This document shows, piece by piece, positions 6,470-8,948 of a DNA stretch of 8,948 bases; within the stretch, counting starts at the first letter, position 1, and each line of letters opens with the position of its first letter. The stretch comes from Candidatus Hydrogenedentota bacterium (GTDB lineage Bacteria > Hydrogenedentota > Hydrogenedentia > Hydrogenedentales > CAITNO01), in assembly GCA_022710255.1 (NCBI GenBank), contig JAKLHG010000131.1:1-8948 (forward strand). Reading direction: 5' to 3'. The notes under the pieces are model-generated. The model searched no databases and was not told where the DNA came from. It was given only the letters and a program-made list of their open reading frames with translations. The translations under genes were made by a program, and so were the position numbers.

Positions 6470-7300
6470 ATGACGCGAACCACCCTGCCGGAAACGGATA
6501 TTGAACTCATCCAGGAATTTGAACGCGGCAAGATCAGGCATGTGCTGTTTGATTTTGACGGAACCATCAGCCGCCTTCGCGAAGGGTGGCAGCGCATTAT
6601 GGCGCCCGTCTGCGTGGAGATGATCTGCGGCGATACGCAGCCCACCCCCGCAATCATCGAGGAAGTCGACCGCATGATTGATGAGACGACGGGCATCCAG
6701 ACCATTTTCCAGATGCAGCGCCTCGAACAGATGGTGCGTGAACACGGGCTGGTTCCGGAACATAAGGTGCGCACGCCGCTGGAATACAAGCAGGTCTATA
6801 ACGACCGGCTGATGGAACCGGTAAACGCGCGCATCGCCGAAATCAAGTCGGGGAAAAAGAACGTAGACGATTTTTTGATACGCGGCGTGCGCCGGTTTCT
6901 CGACCTGATCTCGCAAAAAGAGGCGGTCTTGTATGTGTTCAGTGGCACGGACCGCGACGATGTCCGCAATGAGGCCAAGTGCCTGGGCGTGGACCAGTAC
7001 TTCGTAGAGATCTGGGGCGCGTTGCCCAGCGTTGAGGAATATTCCAAAGAAAAAGTGATCCGGGACATTATCCGGGAACACGGGCTGCGGGGGCCGCAAG
7101 TGCTTGCCATCGGGGACGGGCCCGTAGAGTTGCGGAACGTCAAGGATGCGGGCGGCATCGCGCTGGGGGTTTGCTCCGACGAGAAACGCGGCACCGGCTG
7201 GGACGACTCCAAGCGCCCGAGGCTGCTGCGCGCCGGCGCGGACCTGCTGATCCCCGACTTTGGTGAAGCCGACGCGCTTATTGACTATCTGTTTCCCTGA
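6470..7300 (+). CDS. HAD-superfamily phosphatase
   Basis: The 276-residue protein shows all four HAD motifs. Motif I is VLFDFDGTIS, with nucleophile D28 and acid/base D30. Motif II is VFSGTDRDD, with S158. Motif III lies in SKEKVIRDI, with K193 or K195. Motif IV is AIGDGPVELRNVKDAGG, with D216. The helical segment at about 40-140 between motifs I and II is a C1-type cap, so the substrate is probably a small phosphorylated metabolite such as a sugar phosphate or phosphoglycolate. In motif IV the second acidic residue is E220 (GDGPVE) where many relatives have Asp. The length is somewhat above classic phosphoglycolate phosphatases because of an N-terminal extension of about 23 residues and a long cap. 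It is cytosolic. The gene is monocistronic, divergent from DUF115 and convergent with the sulfatase remnant 41 bases on. The exact substrate cannot be read from sequence. Confidence 0.92.
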   Translation: MTRTTLPETDIELIQEFERGKIRHVLFDFDGTISRLREGWQRIMAPVCVEMICGDTQPTPAIIEEVDRMIDETTGIQTIFQMQRLEQMVREHGLVPEHKVRTPLEYKQVYNDRLMEPVNARIAEIKSGKKNVDDFLIRGVRRFLDLISQKEAVLYVFSGTDRDDVRNEAKCLGVDQYFVEIWGALPSVEEYSKEKVIRDIIREHGLRGPQVLAIGDGPVELRNVKDAGGIALGVCSDEKRGTGWDDSKRPRLLRAGADLLIPDFGEADALIDYLFP

Positions 7301-7341
7301 ACCCTGAATACCGCCTGCCCGGCTGGAAACGGGGCGTTTCT

Positions 7342-8079
7342 TCAGGAAGCCGCCTTTGGCGGCGCCGGGTACAAGGGCGAATACAGGATGGACTCCGGGC
7401 GCAGTTGCAGCCGTCCCTCTTTTACCCAGGCATCGCCGCGTTCTTCCAGGTGCGCGGCCAGGTTGCCACGCCATTCCGACAGGACGTCTGTATGTTCCGC
7501 CTGTCCGACCAGATTCACGCATTCTCCCGGGTCTTTCTCCAGGTCAAACAGCATCTCTTCACCATTGAAGGCGTTGAAGATATACTTTACCCGACCGTCG
7601 GTTGCCGCGCTCCAGTGATTCGTTTTGTCATAACAGACATCGTGCTCGATGTCGATAAAACTCCTCCACCCTTCTGAACCGCCGCGCAACAAGGGCAGGA
7701 TACTTTTACCGTCCATGCCTTCCGCGCCTCCGGCATTCGCCGCGTCCAGCAAGGTGGGCAACACGTCGCGCAATTCCACGGGTTCCGGGCGTATCTGTCC
7801 CCTCGGGGCGGGAAGCATGCTTTCCGGCCAGCGAACCAGGAACGGTATGCGCGCCGAACCTTCGTAGGCGTAGGTCTTGCGCCAATGGTGGTGGTCTCCC
7901 AGCATATCGCCGTGGTCGGCAATGACCATGATCAGCGTTTCTTCCAACAGATTTCTTTTCTCAAGGGCGGACAGGATACGGCCCACCTGCACGTTATGTC
8001 TATCGTTCCCAACTTCAGATTTCCTGAGCCCGTCAGAAATGCGCATGGCACTGGTAAACAAATAAAAAAGACGGAGCAA
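7342..8079 (-). pseudogene. Sulfatase, C-terminal half only (N-terminal catalytic part lost)
   Basis: The open frame gives 245 residues, but sulfatase homology begins only at residue 30 (VQVGRILSALE), at base 7992. From there it matches the C-terminal half of type I sulfatases: LIMVIADHGDMLGDHHHWRK (49-68) with metal ligands D55 and H56 and sulfate-contacting K68, then YEGSARIPFLVRWP (72-85), RDVLPTLLDAA (104-114) and LFDLEKDPGECVNL (177-190). The N-terminal 220-260 residues of a normal sulfatase are missing, including the CxPSR/CxAxR motif whose Cys or Ser becomes formylglycine. Without it the product cannot be an active sulfatase. Residues 1-29 come from unrelated sequence, the inverted repeat at 7993-8272, so the ATG at 8079 is fortuitous. 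The lost half is not elsewhere in the window. Confidence 0.87.
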
Positions 8080-8272
8080 AAAGGGACTGATGACGAAATA
8101 GCCATCCGCAACGAAGAATCCACGCCTTTTCCTGCAATTGGCTATTTCGTTGTCTGTCCATTTCTTGCGGCTTATACAAAGAGGTCTTCAAAACAAGTGC
8201 CAGACGGGACTCCGAAGAATCATTGAAAAGATGTGACGGGATCAGGAAGTCTGAACTTGTAGAAGACATATC
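7993..8272. mobile_element. Nested imperfect inverted repeat, MITE-like or inverted duplication
   Basis: The two halves are diverged inverted copies of one sequence. Outer arms are 7993-8035 and 8234-8272: a 26-base core (8010-8035 against 8234-8259) has 23 identities, and after a 4-base gap the tips AGACATAAC and AGACATATC agree at 8 of 9. Next inward, AGTGCCA occurs as 8052-8046 (minus) and 8196-8202 (plus). Innermost, 8084-8104 and 8139-8159 match at 18 of 21 with a perfect ACGAAATAGCCA/TGGCTATTTCGT stem. The pairs are nested in order and nearly co-centred. The left tip coincides with the end of sulfatase homology. There is no transposase and no clear target duplication. The region is visibly more AT-rich than the flanking genes. 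Confidence 0.6.
8093..8150. repeat. Central stem-loop, 12-bp perfect stem
   Basis: ACGAAATAGCCA (8093-8104) is the exact reverse complement of TGGCTATTTCGT (8139-8150), with a 34-base loop. The stem extends outward imperfectly to 8084 and 8159. It is the centre of the larger inverted repeat and is not followed by a T-run, so it is not a simple terminator. Confidence 0.7.
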
Positions 8273-8576
8273 AAAAGAAATTAACCGCCCGGCTCACTAT
8301 ACCAGAAGGCGTCTCAAAATAAACAGCAGGCTGCTTCGTAAATGGATACCCATTTTCGGGGTTTCAGAAAGAACAATAGACTCACCGCAACTCGTTCCAA
8401 AATTGCAGTCTCCACTCCGCCCAAAGGTGGGTACTCTGACGGACGTTTTGAAGAATGACACTGAATTTCATGTATAGGCTTCCATCGGAGGATATGCCCT
8501 GCCGGGGGACGTGGACATGGAATTTCTCCACATCCTGAGCGTAAAACAACTCTATAACACCCGGCACGGACACTCC
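8273..8576. other. Stretch with no recognised gene, between the inverted repeat and the MFS gene
   Basis: No product can be named here. On the plus strand a frame is open from 8094 to 8477 (possible TTG start at 8223); its part at 8223-8477 encodes a basic 84-residue sequence with KRCDGIRKSELVED and TRRRLKINSRLLRKW. On the minus strand a frame directly downstream of and in phase with the MFS stop runs from 8576 to 8382, with a GTG/ATG-free first stretch and then FHVHVPRQGISSDGSLYMKF. Neither has a good ribosome site or known motif. Base composition is more AT-rich over 8273-8480 than in the genes. I read it as degenerate sequence left by the event that removed the sulfatase N-terminus. Confidence 0.4.
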
Positions 8577-8948
8577 TCAGGAAGAGGGGCGGGATTCATC
8601 TGTGGACGAAACCGGACGGTTGCTTTCGTGAAGGCCGAGGGTGATCCACAATATCCTGCCTGCCGTCCGCAGAGGTAAAACGGGATTCAACAGGTGGAAC
8701 CATGTTTTTCCGGATAAGGAACGGTCATGAATCAAGAAAAGATACAGGAATCCCGCCAGGGTGGTTGTAAATCCCGAAAACAGAAAACAAAGGCGAAACC
8801 CCCACATGCCGTAATGCTCAATGAGAAAGCCGGCCGCCACAGGGGTAATCCCCAGCGCCAGGGCCGTGGACACGGTCCATATGGCCGTGTATCCGATGCG
8901 GTCATGGTCGGGCACCTGGTTGAGCATGGCCCTGTTGACGGCGACATT
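8577..8948 (-). CDS. MFS transporter, C-terminal part (N-terminus beyond window edge)
   Basis: The frame is open from the right edge to a TGA at 8579-8577, giving the last 123 residues. The segment NRAMLNQVPDHDRIGYTA is a loop typical of major facilitator proteins in this group. Two membrane helices follow: roughly IWTVSTALALGITPVAAGFL, then FRLCFLFSGFTTTLAG continuing into FLYLFLIHD. A polar cytoplasmic tail of about 50 residues ends in SRPSS. These would be the last helices of a 12-helix permease moving sugars or other small solutes; the substrate cannot be told from this part. It is on the same strand as the sulfatase remnant, and a transporter plus sulfatase would have made sense as a neighbouring pair before the disruption. 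Confidence 0.82.
   Translation of the reverse strand, partial: NVAVNRAMLNQVPDHDRIGYTAIWTVSTALALGITPVAAGFLIEHYGMWGFRLCFLFSGFTTTLAGFLYLFLIHDRSLSGKTWFHLLNPVLPLRTAGRILWITLGLHESNRPVSSTDESRPSS

Noticed and set aside
6447..6473. Eight-codon frame overlapping the HAD start as ATGA, considered as a leader peptide
   Set aside because: No attenuator-like codon run or hairpin; the ATG is formed at the edge of the ribosome site by chance.
7303..7346. Terminator between the HAD gene and the sulfatase remnant (CCTGAA/TTCAGG)
   Set aside because: Only a 6-bp stem with a loop over 30 bases and no T-run.
6428..7522. Minus-strand open frame of 364 codons
   Set aside because: It is antisense to the HAD gene, which shows all four motifs, and also overlaps the sulfatase remnant; no domain of its own.
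8093..8150. Integron attC site or intrinsic terminator
   Set aside because: No RYYYAAC/GTTRRRY end signatures and no T-run after the stem.
8577..8579. Selenocysteine or programmed readthrough at the MFS TGA
   Set aside because: The residues before it form a normal polar C-terminal tail and no SECIS-like hairpin directly after the TGA is evident.

Overview
The window looks like bacterial chromosome from a fairly GC-rich, possibly PVC-group or Hydrogenedentota-like environmental bacterium. That placement is inference: an FAD-dependent oxidoreductase with a golvesin/xanthan-lyase-type C-terminal domain, a BNR_4 lyase-like protein, a sulfatase, a solitary HicB-like protein and loose spacing between genes are all common there. 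No rRNA, tRNA, CRISPR array or transposase gene is visible.

Layout. On the minus strand, 2984-900 encodes a secreted FAD-dependent oxidoreductase, followed 42 bases later by a cobalamin-binding radical SAM protein (857 to the left edge, cut off). After a divergent intergenic region come two plus-strand genes: a HicB-like protein (3165-3374) and a BNR_4 beta-propeller protein (3515-4822). The latter converges on a DUF115/MptE-like gene (6234-4978, minus); between them lie a bidirectional hairpin terminator and a cluster of degenerate AAAGGAC repeats. A HAD phosphatase (6470-7300, plus) is divergent from the DUF115 gene. The right end holds, on the minus strand, the C-terminal half of a sulfatase (7342 to about 7992) and the C-terminal part of an MFS transporter (8577 to the right edge).

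The most unusual stretch is 7993-8272. It is a nested imperfect inverted repeat: outer arms of about 40 bases, inner AGTGCCA arms and a central 12-bp perfect (21-bp imperfect) stem. Its left edge coincides with the point where sulfatase homology stops. I read it as an inverted duplication or MITE-like element associated with destruction of the sulfatase gene. The region 8273-8576 beyond it holds no gene I can name.

Functionally, the oxidoreductase, BNR_4 protein and sulfatase remnant fit degradation of acidic or sulfated polysaccharides, with an MFS carrier that could import products. This link rests on family knowledge, not on one shared operon.
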